A stretch of DNA of 64,000 nt from Gp6-AA40 sp032156805 (GCA_032156805.1 JALDXQ010000009.1:1-64000), one strand, 5' to 3'; counted from the first letter of the stretch, positions 33,945-43,108 are shown. Made by a program: numbers and translations. The notes: generated by a model from the letters alone, not told the origin.

Positions 33945-33960
33945 AGCAAGCCAAGTACCG
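33945..33960 (-). promoter_or_regulatory. Sigma54-type promoter upstream of fliL
   Basis: On the minus strand GG and GC are 10 bases apart and the -12 part is TTGCT, matching the consensus; the -24 part GGTAC differs by one base from GGCAC. The gap between fliK and fliL leaves room for an own promoter. An NtrC-type activator is encoded at 44374. Confidence 0.6.
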
Positions 33961-34064
33961 CGATTGGAAGGCGATAACCGTCGAAAACAGGCGAAATTTC
34001 GTGAGTTATGAGGACGCAGCGCCGACCGACTGTCGGGCCGCCGTCACTCTTCGAGTGGCCAAGT

Positions 34065-34150
34065 CAACTCCCAACCTCCAACCTCCAATTCCCAATGGGC
34101 GAGGCGCGGGGACGTTTGGGAGTTGGGAGCTGGAATTTGGGAGTTGAGTC
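34065..34150. repeat. Two-armed heptad hairpin between fliK and fliL
   Basis: Left arm 34065-34099 has five 7-nt units of type CAACTCC/CAACCTC; right arm 34116-34150 has TTGGGAG, TTGGGAG, CTGGAAT, TTGGGAG and a degenerate last unit. The arms are complementary around a 16-nt loop. The element ends two bases before the fliK stop. Confidence 0.9.
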
Positions 34151-34151
34151 G

Positions 34152-35564
34152 TTACACCACGACTTCGAAGACGGGTTGGTCGCCCTGTGGCCCGCGTTGC
34201 GGCTGACGTTTTCGTGGAGAGCGTTCCCGGGGATCTTCGTGCGACGCCTGCCGCTGACCATCGGGTTCCACGTCGAAACGATCGAGCCGGAGCCCATGCT
34301 CGGCAAGCGCACTGCGTAGTGTGTCTTGCTGCGATTCGAGCCACTGGCGCACGGCCGGCATGTCGGCCTGCACGTTCGCCTTGATCCCACCGTTCTCGAC
34401 ACGCAGCGAAATCGCCACCGAACCCAGGTGCTCGGGCTTCAGCTTCAGCACGGCCTCGCCGATGCCATCACGGAACTGCAGCCGCAATGACTGGACGATC
34501 TGCATCGCCACGTCCTGCTCACGAGGAGCAACGGGACCGCCCGATAAGAGACTCGTCTCCGACGAGGCGATCACACCTGCCACGCGTGAATCATGGTGTG
34601 CCGGCGCAACGACGCTGAACGCGGAAGTCGTGGGAGACTGAGCGCCCGCATGAGCCACTTGCGGCAACTGCTCGCGCAGCCAGTCACCGAATGACGGCTG
34701 ATGGTCCGCACCCTGATCGAACGACTGACCATGTTCACCGGATGCCACCGCGGCGCGATGCGGCGCGGATCCATCCGCCGCACGCTCGAGCGCGCGCGCC
34801 AGACGTGCGGCCACACCCTTGTGATTCGCGGTTGGTTCGACCGGTGTGTCATTCGCCCCCGATGTGCCATTCGAGGCATCGCCCTCAGCCGCAGTGCCCT
34901 GCACATCGGCAGTCGCAATCGCCTGAGCCGCCGTCGCCGCCTGGGTTGCGACCGACGCTTCCGGGGTCTCGGGCATCGGCACCGCGGTGCCTGTCTCCTT
35001 CACTGTCTCGGTCGTGACTGGGCCGTTCGCCAGCGGCGCAATGTTCTCGATCTCAGATGCTGACTCGATCGCCGCGATATCGGCGTTCGCGGCCGGCATC
35101 GATTCCATCGCGACGCCGGCTGCGCTGTTCGTCACGCCGGCTGCGGATGCGATCTGAGGAGCAGTCGCCGTTGGATCGACCAGCGATGCGTGCGCTTTCG
35201 GCGATTCGCTCAGGCCATCGAACGACTCCGCGACGGGCGTCGCCACAGCGACTACTCCATCACTGGCGTCGATCGACGTGCCTTCCTCTTCCGACTCGAC
35301 GTTGGTTGCGCCCGCCAACTGTCCCTCGGTCACCTCCTGCACCGGGATGACCGGAATGAAGGGTACGAGCACAGGGGCGGTGAGCCACTCGTCGACTGAG
35401 TCGTCGTCCGCGTCCTCGTCCACAGGCGATTCGGTCGAATCGTCGGCGACAGCGTCGAGCAGTTCCGCGAACGATCCGGAACCCGTCGCCTCTTCCGATG
35501 TCGCGTTGGCTGGGTCAGCGGTCGGCGCCGCATTGGGCGCCGAGCTCACTATTTCGATCTGCAT
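34152..35564 (-). CDS. fliK: Hook-length control protein FliK
   Basis: The 470-residue protein has a long low-complexity Ala/Thr/Glu/Pro-rich N-terminal ruler region (about 1-340) and the Flg_hook C-terminal domain near 370-440: AVLKLKPEHLGSVAISLRVE and GGIKANVQADMPAVRQWLES. FliK measures the hook and triggers FlhB switching. The basic tail ends in VFEVVV. The gap to flgE upstream holds two repeats. Confidence 0.92.
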   Translation of the reverse strand: MQIEIVSSAPNAAPTADPANATSEEATGSGSFAELLDAVADDSTESPVDEDADDDSVDEWLTAPVLVPFIPVIPVQEVTEGQLAGATNVESEEEGTSIDASDGVVAVATPVAESFDGLSESPKAHASLVDPTATAPQIASAAGVTNSAAGVAMESMPAANADIAAIESASEIENIAPLANGPVTTETVKETGTAVPMPETPEASVATQAATAAQAIATADVQGTAAEGDASNGTSGANDTPVEPTANHKGVAARLARALERAADGSAPHRAAVASGEHGQSFDQGADHQPSFGDWLREQLPQVAHAGAQSPTTSAFSVVAPAHHDSRVAGVIASSETSLLSGGPVAPREQDVAMQIVQSLRLQFRDGIGEAVLKLKPEHLGSVAISLRVENGGIKANVQADMPAVRQWLESQQDTLRSALAEHGLRLDRFDVEPDGQRQASHEDPRERSPRKRQPQRGPQGDQPVFEVVV

Positions 35565-35589
35565 GATCGTTTTGATAATCCGTTACGTG

Positions 35590-35634
35590 GGCCGGTCCCT
35601 GTTCTTTGCCCTTCGACGATGCTCAGGGCACCCG
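35590..35634. repeat. TGCCCT/AGGGCA hairpin repeat, copy 2
   Basis: Stem TGCCCT (35607-35612) and AGGGCA (35625-35630). The 45-base region closely matches 21679-21722, with the same GGCC-rich lead-in. It lies in the flgE-fliK gap beside the 26-bp palindrome. Confidence 0.8.
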
Positions 35635-35641
35635 GCGATCA

Positions 35642-35667
35642 GGCGGGTCTATACAGCAAGACCCGCC
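35642..35667. repeat. 26-bp palindrome in the flgE-fliK gap
   Basis: Arms GGCGGGTCT and AGACCCGCC around ATACAGCA. It is the intergenic partner of the copy inside flgJ at 17924-17949 (reverse orientation, one mismatch). Confidence 0.85.
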
Positions 35668-35681
35668 CCTGCTACCGTGCG

Positions 35682-36974
35682 TTATCTCTTCAGATTCAAC
35701 GTATCCATCAGCAGCTCGTCGGAGACGGTGATCGTCTTCGAGTTCGCCTGGTAGCCGCGCTGCGCGAGAATCATCTGCGTGAACTCCTGCGCGATGTCGA
35801 CGTTGGACTGCTCGAGCGCCGAACCGATCAGCGTGCCGCGTCCGCCGGTGCCGGCAACGCCAACGTTCGGGATACCCGCTGCCTGGCTCTCGCCGTAACG
35901 ATTCGAGCCGAGCTTCACGAGACCCTTCGGATTGTTGAAGCTCGCGAGCGAAAGCTGACCCACGGCCACGGTCTGACCCGCGCCGAAGGTGGCGACGATC
36001 GAGCCGTCCGCGGTGATCGCAATGCTGTCGATCATGCCGGCGGCGGCGCCGTTCTGGCTCTTCGATGACGTCGCTGACGGAGACGCGTAGCCAGTCAGTG
36101 ACACGACGCCGTTCGGATCGACGAGATCCCAGCTGATCGTGCTGGCCGCGGCACCGGTGGTCCATGCCGGAGTGGTGAACGACACGTCGGCGATAGTCGG
36201 CGCCGTGCCGCCGCCCGTTGACGGTGCGGTGGGCGTGATTGAGGCAATCTGGCCCTGGCCATCGAAGGCCACCGCTCCGGCGGCGAGCACGAACGGAGTG
36301 CCGGCAGTTCCGCCGGTGACTTCTCCGCCGTCGACCGTGACCTGGTAGCTCCAGCCGGTCGCTGTCCGCGTGTATTCAACCGTCGTGACGTGCGATGCAC
36401 CGACCGAGTCATAGATCTGCACGGGCGTGTTGAACGTCGTGCCTACGACGGCATCGACGTCGAGATTGCTGAGCGTGCGAAACGCCGTCGTCGCCACCGG
36501 TTCACGCAGAACGCCGGGCGGCACGACGATGTCGGTCGGCTGGCTCGTCGTGATGATCTCTCCCGTCACCGGATCGGTGGCGGTATAACCCTGCACCCGG
36601 AATCCATCGGGCGTAACCAGTGCACCTTCGCTGTTCAGGCTGAAGTTGCCGGCGCGGGTGTAGGAGAGGCCGTTGTCGCCGCGCACGACGAAAAAGCCGT
36701 TCCCCTGGATTGCCACGTTGGTGGCTTCACGGGTGTTCTCGATCGCCCCCTGGCTGAAGACCGGCGAAATCGATCCAGTCACCACGCCAAGTCCGACCTG
36801 CATCGGGTTGGAGCTCGATCCACCGACGGTCTGGCTGACCAGATCCATGAACGTCACCGCGCTCGACTTGAAGCCGATCGTGTTGATGTTCGCCAGGTTG
36901 TTTCCGATCACCGCCAGGTATTGCCCATTCGCGTTGAGGCCGGACAACCCGGCTGAAAATGAACCGACAGCCAT
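35682..36974 (-). CDS. flgE: Flagellar hook protein FlgE
   Basis: The 430-residue protein has NIGNNLANINTIGFKSS near the N-terminus (seen as NNLANINTIGFKSS), SYTRAGNFSLNSEG, a middle hook domain, and the C-terminal SNVDIAQEFTQMILAQRGYQAN. It polymerises into the universal joint. The start overlaps the flgD stop by one base (TAATG). Length is typical of FlgE. Confidence 0.97.
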   Translation of the reverse strand: MAVGSFSAGLSGLNANGQYLAVIGNNLANINTIGFKSSAVTFMDLVSQTVGGSSSNPMQVGLGVVTGSISPVFSQGAIENTREATNVAIQGNGFFVVRGDNGLSYTRAGNFSLNSEGALVTPDGFRVQGYTATDPVTGEIITTSQPTDIVVPPGVLREPVATTAFRTLSNLDVDAVVGTTFNTPVQIYDSVGASHVTTVEYTRTATGWSYQVTVDGGEVTGGTAGTPFVLAAGAVAFDGQGQIASITPTAPSTGGGTAPTIADVSFTTPAWTTGAAASTISWDLVDPNGVVSLTGYASPSATSSKSQNGAAAGMIDSIAITADGSIVATFGAGQTVAVGQLSLASFNNPKGLVKLGSNRYGESQAAGIPNVGVAGTGGRGTLIGSALEQSNVDIAQEFTQMILAQRGYQANSKTITVSDELLMDTLNLKR

Positions 36975-37240
36975 TACTTGCTCCCTTCAGTGGATGGAGG
37001 CACGCCGAGTGCCGTACCGATTGCGTCGAGCGTCAGCTGGATCTGCGTCAACTGCTCGAGAGAGCTGAACTGCGCCAGCTGCGCGATCATTTCGCTGTTG
37101 TCCTGCGGTGCGGTCGGATCCTGATGCGCCAGCTGCGTCGTCAACAGCCGGAGAAATGCGTCGCGCCCCATCTGATCCGTCCGTTTCGGGATCTCGGTGG
37201 CGGAATTGGTGCCGCCCGGGCCGGAAGTTTGCGAAATCAA
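36974..37240 (-). CDS. flgD: Truncated-type hook-cap scaffold FlgD
   Basis: The 88-residue protein contains only the N-terminal FlgD region: GRDAFLRLLTTQLAHQDPTAP (as DAFLRLLTTQLAHQDPT) and EMIAQLAQFSSLEQL. Most FlgD proteins are about 140-230 residues with two further beta domains that form the hook cap; these are absent. The stop is followed at once by flgE, so no lost C-terminus is nearby. Start is TTG 37240, supported by AAGGAG seven bases upstream. It overlaps the fliJ stop by four bases. Confidence 0.88.
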   Translation of the reverse strand: MISQTSGPGGTNSATEIPKRTDQMGRDAFLRLLTTQLAHQDPTAPQDNSEMIAQLAQFSSLEQLTQIQLTLDAIGTALGVPPSTEGSK

Positions 37241-37707
37241 GTTCTGCTCCTTTGCGCCGATTCCCGAAGTGCCGCAACATGGCGCAATGTCGCGAGCACA
37301 TCAAGCTGCTTCTGTTCTTCGGCTGCGCTCGCGCGTTCCCACGCGGTGCGCGCCTTGTAGCGAAAGCGCTCGAGCGCCTCCAGCCGTTGACGGGCCTTGT
37401 GTGCCGCTGATGACGCGCGTTCAACGTCGCGCTCTCGTGCGATGACGTCGGTCGCGCACACGACCCGTTCGTGCTCGAGGCGAAGAATCCAAGACTGATG
37501 CCACTGCCAGCGCGCCGTATCGATCGATCCGCGCATCTCGCGTCTACTCTGCTCACGCGCTGCGATGATGCGCGCGTCGGCCTCGGTTCGGAGCTCCTCG
37601 GCAGCGCGCAGATCAAGCGAGGCACGTGCAAGGACGCGCCGCGTTTCGTCGTATTCGCGCTGGCGCAGATCGACCGCCGCCTGCGCACGAAAGCGAAATG
37701 GCTTCAC
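37237..37707 (-). CDS. fliJ: Flagellar export protein FliJ
   Basis: The 156-residue protein is one long helical coiled coil rich in Arg and Ala, starting KPFRFRAQAAVDLRQREYDE, as FliJ does. It is the stalk-like partner of the FliI ATPase. GTG start lies one base after the fliI stop. Sequence is poorly conserved in this family, so position after fliI is the main support. Confidence 0.85.
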   Translation of the reverse strand: MKPFRFRAQAAVDLRQREYDETRRVLARASLDLRAAEELRTEADARIIAAREQSRREMRGSIDTARWQWHQSWILRLEHERVVCATDVIARERDVERASSAAHKARQRLEALERFRYKARTAWERASAAEEQKQLDVLATLRHVAALRESAQRSRT

Positions 37708-37708
37708 G

Positions 37709-39040
37709 TCAGAGAGCCTCCAGCGAGGTGACAGCGTCGGTGAAGCTGCAGAGACTGCCGGCCTCCTGACACAGGAACGCTTCGATCAGCTCGCGCTTGG
37801 CGCGTGCTTCGTCGATGCGCGGGTTGCTGCCGGCGACATACGCGCCAACGCTGACCAGATCTTCACTGTCGCGGATGGCCGCCATCCATTCGCGCACCTG
37901 GCCGGCCTTGCGGCGATGCGCCACTTCCGTCACGTCAGGCATCGTTCGACTGACGCTTTGCAGCACGTCGATCGGCGGGTAGTGGTGTCGAGAGGCCAGA
38001 TCCCTGGACAGGACGACGTGTCCGTCGAGAATCGAGCGCACGGCATCGGCCACCGGCTCGTTGTGATCGTCGCCATCGACGAGCACCGTGTACATCCCCG
38101 TGATGCTGCCGCGCCCACGGACCGCTCCCGCGCGTTCGAGCAGCGCCGGGAGCAATGCGAATACTGAAGGTGTGTAGCCCTTGGTCGTGGGCGGTTCCCC
38201 GGCGGCCAGTCCGACCTCGCGCTGCGACATGGCGAACCGGGTCACCGAGTCCATCAGCAACAACACGTTCTTGCCCTGATCGCGGAAGTACTCGGCAATC
38301 GAGGTGGCCGCGTAGGCCGCACGCATGCGCAGGAGCGGCGGGTTGTCGGAGGTGGACACGACGACCACGGCCTTGCGCATCCCGTCGGGCCCGAGATCGT
38401 GATCGATGAAGCTGCGAACCTCGCGGCCACGTTCACCAACCAGGGCGAGGACGATCACATCCGCGGCGGTGCCGCGCGTGATCATGCCGAGCAGCGTGCT
38501 CTTGCCAACGCCGCTGCCGCCAAAGAGACCGATGCGCTGGCCACGTCCACATGTCAGCATGGCGTCGAGAGCCCGGACGCCCGTGCCAAGTGGCGCAACC
38601 ACGGGATCGCGATCCATCGGGTTGAGCGGTGCCGGAAACAGTGGGTAGCGAGTGTCGGTTCTGAGTGGGAGGCCATCGAGCGGTCTGCCGAGCGCGTCGA
38701 CGACGCGACCAAGCAGCCCGGGACCAACACCCACGGACACCGCGCCGGCGCGCGCGATGATGCGGTCGCCCGGACGTACACCCGCGGTGTCGCCAAGCGG
38801 CACCGTGAGCAGCGTCCCTTCACGGAATCCAACAACCTGTACCGGCAGCGGTGGCGCACCTGCGGAACCGCTGACTTCACAGATCTCACCGACGCTGGCG
38901 CGTGGTCCGGCCGATTCGATGAGGAGTCCAACGGTTCGAATGACATGCCCCGCAGGCGGGGTCGTGTCGATCTGATCGACTCGTGCGATATAGTGCGCGA
39001 GCGAAAACCCCGCCGTCAGCGTCGCTGGTTCGGGGGTCAT
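37709..39040 (-). CDS. fliI: Flagellar export ATPase FliI
   Basis: The 443-residue protein is an F1-beta-like ATPase: Walker A GGSGVGKST at 174-182, ALVGERGREVRSFI, VLLLMDSVTRFAMSQREVGL and SRHHYPPIDVLQSVSR. It energises substrate unloading at the export gate with FliH and FliJ. The ATG overlaps the fliH stop (ATGA). Confidence 0.97.
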   Translation of the reverse strand: MTPEPATLTAGFSLAHYIARVDQIDTTPPAGHVIRTVGLLIESAGPRASVGEICEVSGSAGAPPLPVQVVGFREGTLLTVPLGDTAGVRPGDRIIARAGAVSVGVGPGLLGRVVDALGRPLDGLPLRTDTRYPLFPAPLNPMDRDPVVAPLGTGVRALDAMLTCGRGQRIGLFGGSGVGKSTLLGMITRGTAADVIVLALVGERGREVRSFIDHDLGPDGMRKAVVVVSTSDNPPLLRMRAAYAATSIAEYFRDQGKNVLLLMDSVTRFAMSQREVGLAAGEPPTTKGYTPSVFALLPALLERAGAVRGRGSITGMYTVLVDGDDHNEPVADAVRSILDGHVVLSRDLASRHHYPPIDVLQSVSRTMPDVTEVAHRRKAGQVREWMAAIRDSEDLVSVGAYVAGSNPRIDEARAKRELIEAFLCQEAGSLCSFTDAVTSLEAL

Positions 39041-39687
39041 GCGGCCTCGCCCAGGAGCGATCGGGCAATCTCGTGGATCTGAGCGTCAACGCCCGCATCC
39101 ATCGCGCCAAACTCCGATTCCACCCGACAGCCGCCGCGGCCGACGCGCGCATCGGCGACGACCGTGACGTGTGTACCGGTCCACTGCGCCGAGCGCGCTG
39201 CCGCCGTCGCTTCAAAGTCCTGAGGGCTGAGTCGAACCGTGACCTGCGCGCTATCGCCCAGGCGGCCGAGGGCGACACGTGCCATGGCAATGAGCAGGTC
39301 CTGGTCGATCGAGACTTCCCGGTGCACGATGCGGCGCGCGATCGCCAGCGCCAGCTGCACCATCTGACCTTCGGTCTGATGGATCATCTGCTCGCGGAGG
39401 GTCGTGAGCTCCTCGAGCGTCTCGGTGAGCCGACGGAGCATCGCTTCGCCGCGCTGAGCGGCCGCCTCTCCGCCGGCGCGTTCCCCCTGGGCGAACCCCT
39501 TGGAGAAGGCGTCTCGTTCGAGTGCGGCCAGGCGGGCCTCGAGCGCCGCGCGCTCCTCGTCACCGGTCCTGGCCGGTGGCGCACCGGCTGCCGACGGCTT
39601 GGATGCCAGCGGTTCGGTCGTCGGTGCGCCCGTCCACGAAAATGGGTGGGCACCCGCCGCGTCGATCCGGCGCGCCCTAGACGACAT
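39037..39687 (-). CDS. fliH: Flagellar export regulator FliH
   Basis: The 216-residue protein has an Ala/Pro-rich N-terminus, a helical middle (AALEARLAALERDAFSKGF with GxxxG-like spacing) and a C-terminal V-type ATPase subunit-E-like domain (LALAIARRIVHREVSID, VTVRLSPQDF). It anchors FliI to the C ring. ATG 39687 overlaps the end of fliG by 11 bases; a longer start at 39717 would overlap it further. Confidence 0.9.
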   Translation of the reverse strand: MSSRARRIDAAGAHPFSWTGAPTTEPLASKPSAAGAPPARTGDEERAALEARLAALERDAFSKGFAQGERAGGEAAAQRGEAMLRRLTETLEELTTLREQMIHQTEGQMVQLALAIARRIVHREVSIDQDLLIAMARVALGRLGDSAQVTVRLSPQDFEATAAARSAQWTGTHVTVVADARVGRGGCRVESEFGAMDAGVDAQIHEIARSLLGEAA

Positions 39688-40693
39688 AAGCTTCGCCGGC
39701 TGCGGCGCCGGTGGCAATCACGCCTTCTTCCTCGAGCTTTCGAGCGATAGCCACAACGTCCTGCTGCGCCTTTTCGACGTCGCGCAACCGAACGGCCCCG
39801 AGCACGTCCATCTCTTCCCTGAGCATCTCGGCCGCGCGCTTCGACATGTTGTTGAAGAAGCGCAGGCGGATTTCCTCGCTCGCGCCCTTGAGCGCCACCG
39901 TAAGCGCCTTCTTGTCCGCGCGCTGGACGATCTCGCGCATGCCGTTGTCGTCGACGTGCACCAGGTCGTCGAAGACGAACATCAGGTTGCGAATCGATAC
40001 GGCAAGCTCGGGACGCTTGGCCTCGATGGCTTCGAGCACGGGACCACTGACGTTGCGCTCGAGCCGGTTGAAGAGTTCGGCAACCGCGCGCACACCACCG
40101 TGCTGCTCACGCGTCACCCCACCGAGCGACTTGAGTCGAGTCTCGATCACGCTCGAGATGCGCGAGATGACGTCCGGTGAGATGTCCTCCAGGCTCGCCA
40201 TGCGCGACAGCACATCGACGCGCAATGCGTCGGGCAACAGCGTCACGAGCTGGGCGGCGTTGCTCGGATTCAGGTGCGCGAGGATCAACGCGATCGTCTG
40301 CGGGTGCTCGCCCAGGATGAACTTCGAGAGCTGCTGCGGATCGGCTTTCTCGAGCGACGTGAAGCCGGCTGTGGACTGGAAAGAGCGCAGGACGCGGTCC
40401 ATGATCTTGCGCGCGCTCTCGGCCCCCAGCGTTCGGTTGAGGACCCGTCGTGCGTAGTCGATGTCGCCGCGGGTGACGTACTCGGCGGCAATGGAGGTCT
40501 GGTGAAACTCCTCGAGGACCTTCTCGCCGAGCTGCGTCGGCACCGGGCCGAGCGCCGCCATCTCTTTCGACAGCCCCTCGATCTCGTCCTCTGAGAGGTG
40601 CTTGAACACCTCCGAGGACAGCTCTTCGCCGACGAGCAGCATCAGGATCGCGGCTTTTCTGATGCCGGGAACGACCTGGTGAACAATCGCCAT
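39677..40693 (-). CDS. fliG: Flagellar motor switch protein FliG
   Basis: The 338-residue protein has the three FliG domains: N-terminal (KAAILMLLVGEELSSEVFKHL), middle with the EHPQ motif (ILGEHPQTIALILAHL near 122-137) and C-terminal with the charged stator-facing helix (DDLVHVDDNGMREIVQRADK). It couples stator force to rotor movement. It starts two bases after the fliF stop. Confidence 0.97.
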   Translation of the reverse strand: MAIVHQVVPGIRKAAILMLLVGEELSSEVFKHLSEDEIEGLSKEMAALGPVPTQLGEKVLEEFHQTSIAAEYVTRGDIDYARRVLNRTLGAESARKIMDRVLRSFQSTAGFTSLEKADPQQLSKFILGEHPQTIALILAHLNPSNAAQLVTLLPDALRVDVLSRMASLEDISPDVISRISSVIETRLKSLGGVTREQHGGVRAVAELFNRLERNVSGPVLEAIEAKRPELAVSIRNLMFVFDDLVHVDDNGMREIVQRADKKALTVALKGASEEIRLRFFNNMSKRAAEMLREEMDVLGAVRLRDVEKAQQDVVAIARKLEEEGVIATGAAAGEAYVV

Positions 40694-40694
40694 C

Positions 40695-42323
40695 TCAGCG
40701 CTCCGCCTCGCGCATCCAGCCTCTCAACAGCTTCGCCACCTGATCGGGGTCTTTCTTGGTAATGCCGCTCACGCGACGGGTGAGGACCGGCAGCCGGCGG
40801 TTTTCGCTCGCCTTCTCCAGTTCCTGCGCGTCCATCTGTGCTTCGATCTCGTTTTCGAGGTCGGCGACCGTCCGCGGGCTCTTCACCTCGACCAACTGCG
40901 CCAATTGCGGCTGTCTGGCGCTGAACCCGCCGGCTTTCAGCAGCGGGCGCACCACGAAGAAGAATCCGACGACTCCCACGATCAGGACGGTGATGAGGCG
41001 GCCGAATTCATTGATCTGCGGCGCGTAACGGACGAAGATCGACGGCGGTATTTCGTCCTCGACTTCAGGCTCGTCGAAGGCCACGTTCTCGACCGTCAAC
41101 TGATCTCCACGCTCCATGTCGAATCCGACCGCAGCGGCCACGAGCGCATGGATCTTTTGGATCTCTTCGGGCTTGCGCGCCTGACGCACCGTCGCCACCG
41201 ACCCGTCCTGCTCCTTCTTCTGTACGTGGTCGTCGTCGAGGATCACCGCGACCGAGAGACGCGCAACGTCGCCAGGCGGCTGCAACACGCGTCGCGTCGT
41301 CTTGCTGACTTCGTAGTTGGTCGTCTCCGCGGTCCGCGCGGTGCCGGCCCCGGGGAGCACCGCCTGCGGTGTCTTCGGGTCGGTCGGCTGCGGCGGCAGA
41401 TTGCTGCGGACACCGGCGACGTTGCCAATCCCGCCCGGGGTATTGGCAATGTCGCTCGTCCGCTGGACGCTGCGAATCACCGTGTTCGGGTCGTACTTCT
41501 CCTCTGTCTCCTCGCTCGTGTTCGGATTCAGCTTGAGCGCAACGTTGACGCGCACGCGCTCGGCGCCCACGACCGGCTCGAGGAGTGCAACCACCCTCGT
41601 GCTGAGGTCGCGCTCGAGCCGCTGTTGCCGATCGAGCTGGGCAGCGCCAAGCGGATCGTCAGCGTCCGCCTGGGGGCGGGCCAGCGGACGTCCGAAGCTG
41701 TCGAGAATGACCACGCTCTCGGACTTCAGGCCCTCGACGCTGGCCGCAACCATGTTCGAGATACCCGAGATCGACGAGGCCGAGAGCTGCCGCTGCGACC
41801 GCAGCTTCAAGACAACCGAAGCCTTGGCCGGACGGGGCTCGCCGAAGAGCGAGTCCTTGCCCATCGCAATGTGCACGCGCGCGTTGGACACCTCGGAGAG
41901 CGTGGCGATCGTGCGCGCGATCTCGCCCTCGAGCGCTCGTCGGTAGTTGACCTTCTCGAGAAACTCGGTCGCGCCAAAGGCCGTGCGGTCGAAGATCTCG
42001 AAGCCGATACGACCCGAGCTGGGCATGCCCTGCGTGGAAAACTCCATCCGCAGTTCGTCGACCTGGTTGCTCGGCACACGAATCGCGCCGCCACCGGGAT
42101 CGATCTGATACGGCACCTTCATCGACTTGAGGCGCGTCACGACCTGCGCCGCCGACTCGGCGTCCATGTCAGAAAAGAGCAATGCGTAATTGGGCGTGTT
42201 CAACCACCACGCCGATCCGACGACGATGGCGACAACGACGACAAAGGCGCCGGCGATCGTCGCCAGCTGCGTTGCCGAGAAGTTGCTGGTGGTGGCCTTC
42301 AGCCGTTCGAGGATGGCGTCCAT
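40695..42323 (-). CDS. fliF: MS-ring protein FliF
   Basis: The 542-residue protein has a membrane helix near 22-42, the YscJ/FliF ring-building domain (DAESAAQVVTRLKSMKVPYQ, LEKVNYRRALEGEIARTI), a periplasmic beta-collar region, a second membrane helix near 435-455 (LITVLIVGVVGFFFVVRPLL) and a C-terminal FliG-binding tail (DPDQVAKLLRGWM). It overlaps the fliE stop by one base. Confidence 0.97.
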   Translation of the reverse strand: MDAILERLKATTSNFSATQLATIAGAFVVVVAIVVGSAWWLNTPNYALLFSDMDAESAAQVVTRLKSMKVPYQIDPGGGAIRVPSNQVDELRMEFSTQGMPSSGRIGFEIFDRTAFGATEFLEKVNYRRALEGEIARTIATLSEVSNARVHIAMGKDSLFGEPRPAKASVVLKLRSQRQLSASSISGISNMVAASVEGLKSESVVILDSFGRPLARPQADADDPLGAAQLDRQQRLERDLSTRVVALLEPVVGAERVRVNVALKLNPNTSEETEEKYDPNTVIRSVQRTSDIANTPGGIGNVAGVRSNLPPQPTDPKTPQAVLPGAGTARTAETTNYEVSKTTRRVLQPPGDVARLSVAVILDDDHVQKKEQDGSVATVRQARKPEEIQKIHALVAAAVGFDMERGDQLTVENVAFDEPEVEDEIPPSIFVRYAPQINEFGRLITVLIVGVVGFFFVVRPLLKAGGFSARQPQLAQLVEVKSPRTVADLENEIEAQMDAQELEKASENRRLPVLTRRVSGITKKDPDQVAKLLRGWMREAER

Positions 42324-42634
42324 CAGACAGGCATCCTCATGACTTCTTGATACGCCTGGACAAGCTTGTTACGAATCTGAACCGTGAGCTGCAGCGTCAT
42401 CTCGGCGCGCTGCAGTGCGATCATCGCGTCGTGCACATCACCAGACTTGTCGAGCATGTTCGAGACCGCGACGTTGGCGTCGGCACCGCTCTTATCGACG
42501 TTTTCAACCAGGCTCATCAGCGACTCGCCAAAGCTCGGACCGAGACCTTCGTCGGGAGTCGGTGTCTTGCTGATTCCGGGCGCCGTGGCCGGCCGCCCGA
42601 TTGCTCCAATGCCGCCAACAGGAATGGTCGGCAT
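42323..42634 (-). CDS. fliE: Basal-body protein FliE
   Basis: The 103-residue protein has FGESLMSLVENVDKSGADAN (in part), DVHDAMIALQRAEMTLQLTV and QIRNKLVQAYQEVMRMPV (the C-terminal block), which together define FliE. It joins the MS ring to the rod. It lies two bases after flgC. Confidence 0.95.
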   Translation of the reverse strand: MPTIPVGGIGAIGRPATAPGISKTPTPDEGLGPSFGESLMSLVENVDKSGADANVAVSNMLDKSGDVHDAMIALQRAEMTLQLTVQIRNKLVQAYQEVMRMPV

Positions 42635-42636
42635 GA

Positions 42637-43065
42637 CTAGCGTCCGAGCTCGAGCGCCCGGGCCACCAGGTCGCGAATCATGGTGATGGCCGCGAGATTG
42701 GCCTGATAGGCGCGTGACGCACCAATCAAGTCGACCATCTCGTTCTGTGGCTCGACGTTGGGAAGGGTCACGAACCCTTCGGCATCGGCATCGGGATGTG
42801 AGGGCTCGTAGCGGCGCCGGAACGGTGCCTGGTCTTCGACGACGGCCGCAACGCTGACACCGACCGCACCGGCACGACCGAGCTCCGCATCGAACGATGC
42901 GCTCCGATCGGCGGCAAGCACGACGTCGCGGCGACGATAGGGTTGCCCGTCGGGTCCCCGCGTGGACTCGGCGTTGGCCATGTTGGACACGGCCACTTCG
43001 ATGCGCGTGCGCTCGGCGGCGAGCGCGCTGGCACTGGCAGTAACGGCCGCACTGAGTGTCGACAT
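42637..43065 (-). CDS. flgC: Proximal rod protein FlgC
   Basis: The 142-residue protein has an N-terminal ASALAAERTRIEVAVSNMANAES block, seen as RIEVAVSNMANAESTRG, GQPYRRRDVVL and the C-terminal NEMVDLIGASRAYQANLAAI. It is of standard length. A 43-bp gap separates it from flgB. Confidence 0.95.
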   Translation of the reverse strand: MSTLSAAVTASASALAAERTRIEVAVSNMANAESTRGPDGQPYRRRDVVLAADRSASFDAELGRAGAVGVSVAAVVEDQAPFRRRYEPSHPDADAEGFVTLPNVEPQNEMVDLIGASRAYQANLAAITMIRDLVARALELGR

Positions 43066-43108
43066 GTTTCTTGTCCTGTTTTCCGAACCCTGAACCGTGA
43101 TCCTGTGC

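Noticed and set aside
33940..33955. Exact 16-base match GGCTGAGCAAGCCAAG shared with 60163-60178
   Set aside because: One copy is coding sequence for AEQAK and the other is intergenic at the fliL promoter; no flanking similarity, so it is probably coincidence.
35647..35670. GG-N10-GC with TTGCT inside the 26-bp palindrome upstream of fliK, as a sigma54 promoter
   Set aside because: The spacing fits by chance of the palindrome sequence; the same motif occurs inside flgJ in the reverse sense, and the -24 part is poor.
40905..42350. Plus-strand frame of 481 codons opposite fliF
   Set aside because: Shadow of fliF in a GC-rich genome; no recognisable domain or ribosome site.
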